Notes under the pieces: generated by a model
Seen by the model: the letters and a program-made list of their open reading frames with translations, nothing else
The model's database searches: none
Told to the model about the DNA's origin: nothing
Source of the DNA: Burkholderia sp. WSM2232
GTDB lineage: Bacteria; Pseudomonadota; Gammaproteobacteria; Burkholderiales; Burkholderiaceae
Direction: 5' to 3'
Assembly (NCBI RefSeq): GCF_000472545.1
Contig: NZ_AWZV01000023.1
Coordinates: 52,160 to 116,159, forward strand
Length of the DNA stretch: 64,000 nucleotides
Position numbers and translations under genes: made by a program
Part shown: positions 1 to 7,893 of the stretch, one piece after another
Numbering within the stretch: the stretch's first letter is position 1
Layout of the letters: every line of letters starts with the position of its first letter

Positions 1-847
1 CCTTTTTCGCAGATGCGTCGTCGTTCTTGAACCGGATCGTGTAGCGCACGAGAGGCCGAAAAACGAGCTGGTCGATCAGGATGATATTCAACGCGAGCGC
101 AATGATCGCGTAAAACACAGCCTTGATGCTCTCGTGCGCCAGCGCAACCGACACATACGAACCCACGCCGGGAAGCAGGGTCGTGTTGCCGTTTGCCGCC
201 GGGATTGCTTCGGATGCGACCAGCGCGAACCACGCAGCCGCTTGCGAATTAATGACGTTCCAGAGAAAACCCGGCGCAGAGTACGGTGCTTCGAGACGCC
301 AGAAACGTTGCCAGGCGTTGTACCTGAACGAGTCAGCGACGTCGCACAGCTCCTGCGGCACGACCCTCATCGTCTGATAGACACTGAGCATCATGTTCCA
401 GGCTTGCCCCGTGAACACCGCAAAGATCGCAAGTGCCTCCATACCCATTGTGTTGTCCGGGTACAGGTTGAGGAAGAAGCCCGTGGTGAATGTCATGAAG
501 CCCACGAGCGGCACGGACTCCATGAAATTCACAAAAGGCAGAATGACCCGGCGCATTGGCGCATAGCGTGCAGCAAGGACGGCAAACGTCAGGGTGAACA
601 ACGTTGACCAGACCATTCCAAACAGGAAGCGCATTGTGGTGCGGGACGAGTAGTAGAGCAGGTTGGTGGCGTCGAGCGTCACTTCCGGGTTGTCGGCGGC
701 GGGCTGGTGCATGCCGTGCCAGGCGACTCCCAGGAACCACGCAAAGAGCATCAGCAGCGTGAGTACTACGGCATCGCACAGCAGCGAGACGACTCGACGA
801 TCAGGCTGTAGGTGAAGTTGCATAAGAAGTTCTCGTAGGTTGCGCAT
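1..847 (-). CDS. ABC transporter permease, NitT/TauT-like (3' end outside window)
   Basis: The frame stays open from an ATG at 847 to the window edge, so the C-terminal part is missing; about 282 residues are visible. Several hydrophobic segments are present. The stretch around residues 165-215 (…QELCDVADSFRYNAWQRFWRLEAPYSAPG) is the cytoplasmic EAA-type loop of importer permeases, in which a 'fall-back' Glu-Pro/Ala-Pro turn contacts the ATPase. Related permeases of anion/sulfonate-type importers often carry two such halves in one ~550-residue chain, so this may be the first half of a fused permease. An AGAGAGG-like ribosome site precedes 847; an in-frame ATG at 823 is an alternative start. 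Substrate is unknown. The ATPase and binding protein, if linked, would lie outside the window. Confidence 0.75.
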   Translation of the reverse strand, partial: MRNLRELLMQLHLQPDRRVVSLLCDAVVLTLLMLFAWFLGVAWHGMHQPAADNPEVTLDATNLLYYSSRTTMRFLFGMVWSTLFTLTFAVLAARYAPMRRVILPFVNFMESVPLVGFMTFTTGFFLNLYPDNTMGMEALAIFAVFTGQAWNMMLSVYQTMRVVPQELCDVADSFRYNAWQRFWRLEAPYSAPGFLWNVINSQAAAWFALVASEAIPAANGNTTLLPGVGSYVSVALAHESIKAVFYAIIALALNIILIDQLVFRPLVRYTIRFKNDDASAKK

Positions 848-2342
848 TAAAAGCCCTCTCTTGGGTATATCGAGCCGTCATCGGGACATGAATGACGGCT
901 GTCTCGCCTGCTCGCAGGGACGCTTGGGTGCACGCAGTCTTTTGCGGTTCTTTTTGCCTCTCGAAGCGAGCCACACTGTCGGGTTCAGGGTCAGGCGGTA
1001 TGCGGCGTAGCCACGCACGGCGCACGGATCGCAGTTGGTGTCCGATCGCCCCGTAGTGGGGCTCGGGCAACGCTTTTCGGCAAGTGCGAAGTACAGCAGG
1101 CTTCCAAGCATGAAGCGGGAAATGATTTGTGGTTTCATGATGTGATGACGCGCCTCGCGCTTGATCTAACGCCTGCGTGATCGAATCGCAGTGCTTGCGC
1201 ACATCGCAGCGGATCAAAGATTCCGCTGCAATGAGTCGTACTCCTTATCAGACACATCTGATCACGGACTAATCGAAGTCAGTGTTCCGAATGATGGCCA
1301 CGAAATCCGGTCTGCGTCTGACGTTCGACACAACGCTCGAGACGTGTCCCTCCTTGCTAGAGTAACTTGCAGAATTGAAGCCACGCATGCAGCGCGGCAC
1401 GGCCCTGGACAAAGTTATCCACCACGAGGCAGGCAGCCGTCGCGCGCCGCAACGCAGGTCGCGCAACGCGACGAGCAGAAATGCTCAGGCGCTGTTGCGG
1501 GCGAGCGCAAGCGACGACGCGGGAAAGCCCTCGTGTCGGTTAAGTGGCAACTCTGGCCGGGGTGAATCGAATGGCCGGCCACACGTGTTCGTCGCGAGTA
1601 CGTGCGCTACGCGAATGGCGCGCAAACGCATCACGTCGGGTGGCGTGCTGTTCGATTTAAAGGCGGGGAATTTGCCCGGAAGGGGCGAGAAGCGCCGCAT
1701 CCTGCTGCTCTGGATGCGACGCAGAGTTCTGCGTTACATCTCAGAGTGCAGTCAAGTTGGTACAGGACCAACTACAACTCGCATCGGTGTTCACAGAAAT
1801 CTCCGGCAGTTCAGATGGACCGAATGGTAATTGCTCTTTATCTGCCTCGTCAATAGGCAATCGTGCGGCAAATGGTATTGATCAAAAGAGTCCTAAACAG
1901 GAGCGCAACAGCGCAAGCCACGACGCGAATGGATTCACTTAACACATGCGCGAAGATTCGAAAGGTTCATTACGAAACCTGCCGTCTGTATGGCATTGGT
2001 TTGTCCTCGCATTACCTGATGAATTCAGTGCGGTGTACGCGCTGTTCGCTGTGCCCCGTGCTGGACATTTCATTCACGAATCGTACTGCTTTGGTATTGG
2101 CGATAGTTCCGTACCTGTCCGATTGATTGCGTGTTTCGGAACCTGTATCGTCCTTCTCCATGTCGACGGGTGCGACGATTTGCGCGATCTGACGTTCGTC
2201 CGGGCAGCCATTGCGAACAGTCGTGGTGCATCAGACTTTCCTGATTCGATGCTACTGCTACCGGTTCCCAGATCGGTGACATTGCAAAGAGTGCGACCGG
2301 TGCGGAAGTGGTAGGCGACCCCTCTACGCCTCTTCCGTGCCG
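848..2342. other. Gene-poor stretch with no convincing coding frame
   Basis: Open frames here (for example 878-1138 minus and 1946-2314 plus) lack ribosome sites, show no recognisable domain and do not follow the strong third-position GC bias of the genes around them. The segment from about 1730 to 2300 is clearly more AT-rich than the flanks. It may hold decayed genes, an intergenic repeat or an untranslated RNA whose 3' end is the tandem terminator at 2343-2407. Confidence 0.5.
873..900. repeat. 9-bp inverted repeat upstream of the permease gene
   Basis: AGCCGTCAT (873-881) and ATGACGGCT (892-900) form a perfect inverted repeat around a 10-base spacer, about 26 bases before the permease start. 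It has no T-run on either side, so it is not a terminator. It could be an operator or a leader hairpin; nothing more can be said from sequence. Confidence 0.4.
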
Positions 2343-2407
2343 GCAAGGCACTGATATCTCGACAGTGCCTTGCTTTTAGAGCCGCTCTCAGCGGCTCTCT
2401 TTTTTTC
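2343..2407 (+). terminator. Tandem intrinsic terminator
   Basis: Two hairpins follow each other. The first is GCAAGGCACT (2343-2352) with AGTGCCTTGC (2364-2373), followed by TTTT. The second is AGAGCCGCT (2378-2386) with AGCGGCTCT (2390-2398) and a 3-base loop, followed by a run of seven T. Both act on plus-strand transcripts. No gene is recognised just upstream, so the transcript they end is unknown. Confidence 0.85.
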
Positions 2408-2566
2408 GAGGTGACCGCTCAATGATCAGTAGAGCTTTCTAATGGCCACGGCTGATTTCGTTTTGCGGTCAAGCTACCACGAATGCATGGACTGCCATTC
2501 ATTGAACTGATCTCATTGTGCTCGACCGATGCAAGAACCGTACGTGTCCGATTGAGAGGAATTTGA

Positions 2567-3334
2567 ATGAGAAATATGCTTGTCGCGGGGCCTGAGCGCA
2601 CCGTTTCTCTTCGGTGTGATCAGCCGCGAAACCGATCAACCCTGTTACGAACGATCCTCATGTGCATCAAGGTTATCTGCGCTGACAGACATCCGGTTCT
2701 GTTAATTGGTATGCAGGCCATCATCGAACGTATGGAGGAGGTGGAACTGGTGGGCACCGCTAACAACTGTACCAGTGCGCTGCGCCTGTCGAGCGAAGTC
2801 TTCTTCGACGTGCTAGTCACCGACACGAGTGCCCCGGCACCCGATTATGACGACTGGCGCCCTTTGATCTGCCTCATGCGCGACAGACATCCGGAAAAGG
2901 GCGTTGTTCTGCATTCGTGCAATAGCAATGCCGCGTATCTGTCAACGCTGTCTTGCTGCGGAATCCACGCTCTCGTGGGCAAGAACGATATTACCCACCA
3001 CCTGGGAATTGCCATTCAGTCCGCTTTCCGGGGGGGCACGTACCTGTCGCCGCAGTTGGCTTCGGCCACCGAGGCGCATGCGCAGCTACACGGTACGCCA
3101 ACGCCGCTGTCTTACCGTGAAATCGAGGTATTGCAACTGCTTTTGTCCGGCAACAAAGTCAATGAGATTGCGAAAAAGCGGTCCCGCGCCAAGCAGACTA
3201 TCAGCACTCATAAGTCGAGCGCGATGTCCAAACTTGGCATTTCGTGCGACGCGGGGTTGTTCAGGGCGATCTCCGAGGAGGACCTCTCACTGCTTGCGGG
3301 GCTGCGAAACACTGTGCGCGGGGTATCGAATTGA
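2567..3334 (+). CDS. NarL/FixJ-type response regulator, RcsB/BvgA-like
   Basis: A 255-residue two-domain regulator. The receiver domain starts near residue 34; the likely phospho-acceptor is D86 in the VLVTDTSAP stretch, and a conserved Lys sits in HALVGKND. The usual acidic pair (DD before HP) is reduced to A-D-R-H-P at 39-43, so Mg binding may be altered. Residues 181-236 form a LuxR-type helix-turn-helix (REIEVL…EIAKK…TISTHK…MSKLG). The GTTTGAATG start at 2567 has a GAGAGG site six bases upstream; the ATG at 2660 matches the usual receiver start but has no ribosome site, leaving a 31-residue N-terminal extension. No histidine kinase is adjacent, so it is an orphan in this window. Targets are unknown. 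Confidence 0.85.
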   Translation: MRNMLVAGPERTVSLRCDQPRNRSTLLRTILMCIKVICADRHPVLLIGMQAIIERMEEVELVGTANNCTSALRLSSEVFFDVLVTDTSAPAPDYDDWRPLICLMRDRHPEKGVVLHSCNSNAAYLSTLSCCGIHALVGKNDITHHLGIAIQSAFRGGTYLSPQLASATEAHAQLHGTPTPLSYREIEVLQLLLSGNKVNEIAKKRSRAKQTISTHKSSAMSKLGISCDAGLFRAISEEDLSLLAGLRNTVRGVSN

Positions 3335-3408
3335 AGACCCGGTTATTCCGACGTTCAGTAAGCAAGTACCGTAGGGGGCGCGCGATTTTGACTGCAAGGA
3401 GTTCCATC

Positions 3409-3936
3409 ATGAGGGTACTGGGCAAATTCACTTTGCCGGTCGTCGCATTGGGCATAACCGGATGCTCAGACCTTTTTTCAAATCCGTTTGCCGAGCACTT
3501 CACGGCCACGAACAGTACGCAGGACGTCTCGCGCAGTCCCGAAGCGCCGCGCAATGGGATCGATCTGCTTGTCAGGAATGACATCGAAGCGGAGCGCAGA
3601 CACCTTGGCGACCTCCACTTTCGTCTGATCGGCACGTCGCGGTTCCGGTGGACAGAGCTCACATCCTGGCGCAGCGACGCGCTTGCTCAGGCGCGGGAGG
3701 TCGGTGCCGAGGTGGTGGTCGTCAGTCGGCGCCCGGCGAGTACGGTGACCCATACCATTCGAATCCAGTACCCGGATAACCGGACCAGCGTCCAGAAGGT
3801 ACTGAATCCGCAGCCGCGGACCATGCTTGGCACACCTTTGCAGGACGAACCCGGTGGACTCACGTCGTACCAGGTCAACACGGTCCAGGTAATCGACTAC
3901 AGCGCTTATTTCTGGTTGAGGCCTCAGCAGAAGTAA
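3409..3936 (+). CDS. Putative lipoprotein of unknown function
   Basis: A 175-residue protein with a short signal peptide ending in the lipobox LGITGC, so Cys19 should be lipidated. The start is fixed by AAGGAG about ten bases before the ATG at 3409; the open frame extends upstream but overlaps the regulator gene. The mature part has a compact alpha/beta look with a VVVVSRR strand and a repeated aromatic C-terminus (YSAYFWLRP), reminiscent of small periplasmic proteins that sit on the outer membrane, but I recognise no family. It follows the response regulator by 75 bases on the same strand and could be co-transcribed with it. Confidence 0.7.
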   Translation: MRVLGKFTLPVVALGITGCSDLFSNPFAEHFTATNSTQDVSRSPEAPRNGIDLLVRNDIEAERRHLGDLHFRLIGTSRFRWTELTSWRSDALAQAREVGAEVVVVSRRPASTVTHTIRIQYPDNRTSVQKVLNPQPRTMLGTPLQDEPGGLTSYQVNTVQVIDYSAYFWLRPQQK

Positions 3937-4014
3937 TGGTGTTGCCGGCGGGTGGACACATCGCGACCACCTCGCCGGCGACATCATGAAAAGTGCAAAC
4001 GGCGCTGCGGTGGC

Positions 4015-4779
4015 TCAGTCGTTCCTCTCAGTTGCCCTATGCGGCTTTGGGGTCCTTCGCCGGGTCAACATGTTCATCGCTTCGACGAACGCCGAGAATG
4101 CCATCGCCACATAGATGTAAGCCTTCGGCACATGCGATCCGAAGCCCTCGGCGATCAGCGTCATGCCAATCACGAGCAGGAAGCTCAAGGCCAGCGTGAC
4201 GATAGTCGGATTGCGGTCGATGAATTGCGAAAGCGGGCGCGCGGCGAACAGCATGGCCATGACCGCGCTGATCACCGCAACGAACATGATCGGCACGTGG
4301 TCGGTCATGCCGACGGCCGTGATGATGCTGTCGATCGAAAACACGAGGTCGAGCAACAGGATCTGGCCTATCGCACCCGCCACCGTCAATTGCACAGCGC
4401 TGCTTGCTGCGCCGCGTTCCTCATTGCCGGAGGCATGCACCACGTGATGGTGCATTTCACGCGTCGCCTTCCATACCAGGAAGAGACCGCCGCCGAGCAG
4501 GATCAGGTCGCGCCATGAGAATGCGTGGCCGAACAGCGCGATTGCAGGGGTGGTCAATTGTGCGATCCAGGCGACCGTACCGAGAAGCCCCAGTCGCAAT
4601 ACAAGCGCGAGCATGATGCCAAGGCGCTGCGTACGAGCGCGCTGTGCTCGCGGCAGCTTGTTGGTGAGGATCGAGATGAAGATGAGATTGTCGATACCGA
4701 GCACGATTTCCATCACGACCAGCGTGAGGAGCGCGACCCATGCGGCGGGGTCGGCAGCGAGTGCGAGCAGAGTGTCCAT
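4015..4779 (-). CDS. TerC/Alx family integral membrane protein
   Basis: 254 residues with about seven membrane segments in two inverted halves. Each half carries the family's acidic membrane motif: EIVLGIDN (E24, D30) in the first and LVFSIDS in the second. TerC/Alx proteins are linked to tellurite resistance, Mn/Ca export and metalation of exported proteins, and alx of E. coli is induced by alkaline pH. A His-rich cytoplasmic loop (REMHHHVVH) lies mid-protein and could bind metal. The start at 4779 was chosen because the homologous part begins there; 50 upstream in-frame codons lack hydrophobic sequence. It is divergent from the NhaR-like gene across 132 bases, which suggests that regulator controls it. 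Confidence 0.9.
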   Translation of the reverse strand: MDTLLALAADPAAWVALLTLVVMEIVLGIDNLIFISILTNKLPRAQRARTQRLGIMLALVLRLGLLGTVAWIAQLTTPAIALFGHAFSWRDLILLGGGLFLVWKATREMHHHVVHASGNEERGAASSAVQLTVAGAIGQILLLDLVFSIDSIITAVGMTDHVPIMFVAVISAVMAMLFAARPLSQFIDRNPTIVTLALSFLLVIGMTLIAEGFGSHVPKAYIYVAMAFSAFVEAMNMLTRRRTPKPHRATERND

Positions 4780-4911
4780 GAGTTCGTGAGTGAATGGGTG
4801 GAATAGGCCAGACAATAGCGCCCATGATCGCGCATGGCGCGTATCGTATAAACCGGTGTTAAACTGACCAACATTCTGGTTTTTTCGAACCTGACTTCCG
4901 TGGACCGCACT

Positions 4912-5793
4912 ATGCTCAACTACCGGCACTTGTACTATTTCTGGATCGTCGTAAAGGAGGGCGGCTTTGCACGCGCCGCCGAGCGGCTAGACATGGCGGT
5001 TCAGACCATCAGCGCGCAGGTGCGAGAGCTCGAAAAATCCATCGGGCGGCAGCTATTGAAACCGGCCGGACGAGGCGTGACGATGACCGAGGCCGGCGAG
5101 GCGGCATTCAGCCGCGCGGAGCAGATCTTCCAGCTTGGCGAGGCGTTGCTCGACGACATGCGCGAAGCAGGCGGCGAGGACGTGGCCCGGCTTGCTGTCG
5201 GTCTGTCCGACGGCATCTCGAAGCTCGCGGCTCACGCACTTCTTGCGCCGGTGCTCGGCACGCCGTCGCTCAGGCTGCTGTGCCACGAGGGCGAGCCCGC
5301 ACAGTTGTTGTCCGAACTCGCGTTGCATCGGCTCGATCTGGTGCTTGCGTGCCAGCCTGCGCCGCACAATTCCGACCTGCGCGTACTGAGCCAGCGGCTC
5401 GTGGGCGCACCGGTCGACTGGTACGGTCCGGCCGAGATCGTGCGCAGGTCGGCGCGAGCCGGCTTTCCGCAGTGCCTCGCCGAGATTCCTGTGCTGTTGC
5501 CTACGCGGCATGCCGCGTTGCGCGGGCGGCTTGACCGCTGGTTCGATTCGCAGGGCATCCGGCCACGCGTTGTCGGCGAGTTCGAAGACAGCGCGCTGAT
5601 GGCGGTTTTCGCCGCGCGCGGCCTCGGCGTTTTTCCACTTGCGGAACTCGGTGCTGAAGATCTGTCGCTGTTGCGCGGCTTGCGTCGGCTTGGACGCGCG
5701 GAGGGGGTGATCGAAGAGATACACGCCATCCGCTCGCGCCGCGGCCAGCATCACACGCTGGCGTCTCAGGTGCTCGCCACCGCGCGCTCGTAG
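4912..5793 (+). CDS. LysR-family regulator, NhaR-like
   Basis: 293 residues. The N-terminus (YRHLYYFWIVVKEGGFARAAE…TISAQVRELEKSIGRQLLKPAGRG) matches the NhaR branch of LysR regulators, recognised by the H-L-Y-Y-F-W opening; the remainder is the effector-binding fold. NhaR of E. coli activates the Na/H antiporter gene nhaA in response to Na and alkaline pH. Here the divergent neighbour is a TerC/Alx gene, and an Alx-type protein is also pH-linked, so a cation or pH signal is a reasonable inference. The ATG at 4912 is preferred over a GTG at 4900; neither has a good ribosome site. The 3' end overlaps the convergent TerB-like gene by 28 bases. Confidence 0.88.
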   Translation: MLNYRHLYYFWIVVKEGGFARAAERLDMAVQTISAQVRELEKSIGRQLLKPAGRGVTMTEAGEAAFSRAEQIFQLGEALLDDMREAGGEDVARLAVGLSDGISKLAAHALLAPVLGTPSLRLLCHEGEPAQLLSELALHRLDLVLACQPAPHNSDLRVLSQRLVGAPVDWYGPAEIVRRSARAGFPQCLAEIPVLLPTRHAALRGRLDRWFDSQGIRPRVVGEFEDSALMAVFAARGLGVFPLAELGAEDLSLLRGLRRLGRAEGVIEEIHAIRSRRGQHHTLASQVLATARS

Positions 5794-6227
5794 TCCCGCA
5801 ACACTTGCGACGGCAGTCCATGACGACTCGTGGCGGGCCTCAGTTCGTGTCCCCATGCGTCAAAGACGGCCGCGAGCAGCGCGATTTCACCGTCCGCGAG
5901 GTAGTCGTCGGCGACGGTTACCGCGACGCATAGGCGAACGACCTTGCGGCGCAGCGCGGGGTCGTCGATTTCGTCGATCAGCGCGGCGAGCAGCGCGGTG
6001 TCGAGACAACCCATGGGAGGCGTGCACGACAGCTGCGCAATTGAACGGTCCTCGCAAAGCGCCTGCACGATGCCGGCGAACTGCGCGGGCGCAAGGCCGA
6101 GTTCGCCGGCTATGTTCAGCTTTTCGAGCGCCCGTTCTTCGGAGCTGCATACGTAGCCGTCCGAGGTGAGGGCCAGCGCGACGATACGTGCTGCTGCTTC
6201 TTTACTGTTACGCGGATAGGTTCGCAT
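5766..6227 (-). CDS. TerB-like domain protein
   Basis: 153 residues with two related helical halves, each with an acidic D-G/A-x-x-x-x-x-E pattern (SDGYVCSSEERALEKL and ADGEIALLAAVFDAWG), which is the layout of TerB/DjlA-type domains that bind divalent metal. TerB proteins occur with TerC in tellurite and stress gene clusters and are thought to act on the cytoplasmic side of the membrane. The start at 6227 has a GAAAGGA ribosome site. Together with TerC at 4015 and the NhaR-like regulator in between it makes a three-gene Ter-like set. The overlap of its 3' end with the regulator gene means the two transcripts are antisense at their ends. Confidence 0.7.
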   Translation of the reverse strand: MRTYPRNSKEAAARIVALALTSDGYVCSSEERALEKLNIAGELGLAPAQFAGIVQALCEDRSIAQLSCTPPMGCLDTALLAALIDEIDDPALRRKVVRLCVAVTVADDYLADGEIALLAAVFDAWGHELRPATSRHGLPSQVLRDYERAVAST

Positions 6228-6427
6228 GATCGGGTCCTTTCGCGGAAGATGTCCGTATTGACGACAACCCAGTCTGCGGCAACATCGGTATCGGATAAAC
6301 CTGTTAATGGCGAAGCTACGCTTCGGAAAATCCGAATCTCCGCGCGGTGCGATCGGACACGCGGTTGCAGAATAACCGGCAAGACGCGCATTGCGCCGCT
6401 GCGCGCATTGCCGGGGCGCGCGAACCG

Positions 6428-7864
6428 TTACAACATGCCCAGTTGTTGTGCAGTGGCGTCGACGGCCATTTTTGCCTTCGCGACGATCTCGTCGATTTCC
6501 TGCCTGCTGATAACCAGCGGCGGCGACAGCAGCATACGGTCGCCAGTCGCGCGCATGATCAGGTTGCCGTTGAAGCAGAAGTCGCGGCAAAGGGTGCCGA
6601 CATCACTCCCATTCACAAAGCGTTTTCGCGACGAAGGTTGTTGCGCAAGCTGAATTCCGGCGACCAGCCCGGCGCCGGCAATCTCACCCACAATCGGATG
6701 ATCCGAGAAGGCTTCGCGCAGTTGCTTCTGGAAGTAGGGCCCCGTGTCCAGTCTGACTCGCTCGACGATTTTCTCGTCTCGCAGCAACCTGAGGTTCGCT
6801 ACCGCCACGGCTGCTGCGACCGGATGGCCGGAGTAGGTAAGGCCGTGGTTGAATTCGCCGTTGTCGATAATCGCGGTCGCGATACGATCGTGCAGGCCGA
6901 CCGCGCCCATTGGTACGTAGCCGCTCGTCAGCCCCTTAGCCAGCGTGATGAGATCGGGTTCGAAGCCGAAGTGCTGGTGAGCGAACCATTCTCCCGTGCG
7001 CCCAAAGCCGCCGATAACTTCGTCGGCAACCAGCAGAACATCGTATTTGCGGCAGATACGCTGAATTTCCGGCCAGTATGTCGACGCCGGGAAGATGACG
7101 CCGCCCGCGCCCTGGAACGGCTCGCCAATGAACGCGGCTACGTTTTCAGCGCCTGTTTCCAGGATCTTTGCTTCCAGTTGCTGCGCACGAGCGAGGGCGA
7201 ACTCTTCGGGCGTCTCGCCGCTTGCAGCTTCACCGAAGAAATACGGCTGGTCGATATGGACAACATTCTCGACCTTTGACGGCATTTGCTCATGCATGTA
7301 GCCCATACCGCCGAGCGTGGCACCCGCGATCGTGGAGCCGTGGTAGCTGTTCCGGCGCGAGATCACCACTTTTTTCGAATGCTTGCGCTGCGTGGCCCAA
7401 TATTGATGGACGATGCGCAGCACCGTGTCGTTACCTTCGGAACCGCTGTTGCAGTAGAAAAAGTGCTTGAACGGTTCCGGCGCAAGTTCGGCAAGCAGCG
7501 CCGACAGCTCGATAATCGGCGGATGAGTGGTCTTGAAGAAGGTGTTGTAGTAGGGCAATTCCTGCATCTGCCGGTAGGCCGCATCGGCGAGTTCTTTGCG
7601 CCCATATCCGACGTTCACGCACCAGAGGCCCGCCATGCCGTCGATGATCTTGTTGCCTTCCGAGTCCCACAGATATACACCCTGCGCTTTCACGATCACG
7701 CGGCTGCCGCTGCGATTGAGCGAGCCCATATCCGAAAAGGGGTGAATGTGGTGCGCAGCGTCGAGTGCGCGATATTCCGCGGTACTGCGTTGCGGTGCGG
7801 GGGCCGCGCTCGCGGCAGATTGCGCCGGTTGCACATAGGCGATTTCTTCCGTTTGGTAGCTCAT
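6428..7864 (-). CDS. spuC: Class III aminotransferase, putrescine-pyruvate type
   Basis: 478 residues, a PLP enzyme of the omega-aminotransferase group. Visible markers are the cofactor-binding NSGSEGND segment, the YHGST motif, VADEVIGGFGRTG with the PLP-pyridine Asp, and the Schiff-base Lys in LITLAKGLTSG. Enzymes of this type move the amino group of putrescine or gamma-glutamyl-putrescine to pyruvate, giving the aldehyde. It is the last gene of a three-gene minus-strand operon after puuD and puuA, 29 bases behind puuA, which supports a polyamine substrate. The start at 7864 was chosen by homology (MSYQTEE); upstream codons run into puuA. beta-Alanine-pyruvate transaminase is the main alternative. 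Confidence 0.85.
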   Translation of the reverse strand: MSYQTEEIAYVQPAQSAASAAPAPQRSTAEYRALDAAHHIHPFSDMGSLNRSGSRVIVKAQGVYLWDSEGNKIIDGMAGLWCVNVGYGRKELADAAYRQMQELPYYNTFFKTTHPPIIELSALLAELAPEPFKHFFYCNSGSEGNDTVLRIVHQYWATQRKHSKKVVISRRNSYHGSTIAGATLGGMGYMHEQMPSKVENVVHIDQPYFFGEAASGETPEEFALARAQQLEAKILETGAENVAAFIGEPFQGAGGVIFPASTYWPEIQRICRKYDVLLVADEVIGGFGRTGEWFAHQHFGFEPDLITLAKGLTSGYVPMGAVGLHDRIATAIIDNGEFNHGLTYSGHPVAAAVAVANLRLLRDEKIVERVRLDTGPYFQKQLREAFSDHPIVGEIAGAGLVAGIQLAQQPSSRKRFVNGSDVGTLCRDFCFNGNLIMRATGDRMLLSPPLVISRQEIDEIVAKAKMAVDATAQQLGML

Positions 7865-7893
7865 TCTGCTCTCCGGGTTGTTTCTGTTTGCAT

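Noticed and set aside
878..1138. 86-codon minus-strand frame
   Set aside because: No ribosome site and no domain. It may be part of an intergenic repeat family; a genome self-search would tell.
1415..1423. DnaA-box-like TTATCCACC
   Set aside because: A single near-match without neighbours, dnaA, parAB or rep genes nearby; not an origin.
1946..2314. 122-codon plus-strand frame ending 29 bases before the tandem terminator
   Set aside because: No ribosome site, composition unlike neighbouring genes, no family likeness. Position before a terminator is suggestive but not enough.
4780..4911. Possible yybP-ykoY manganese riboswitch before terC
   Set aside because: The divergent gap is only 132 bases, too short for this leader plus two promoters, and the conserved riboswitch segments are not visible.
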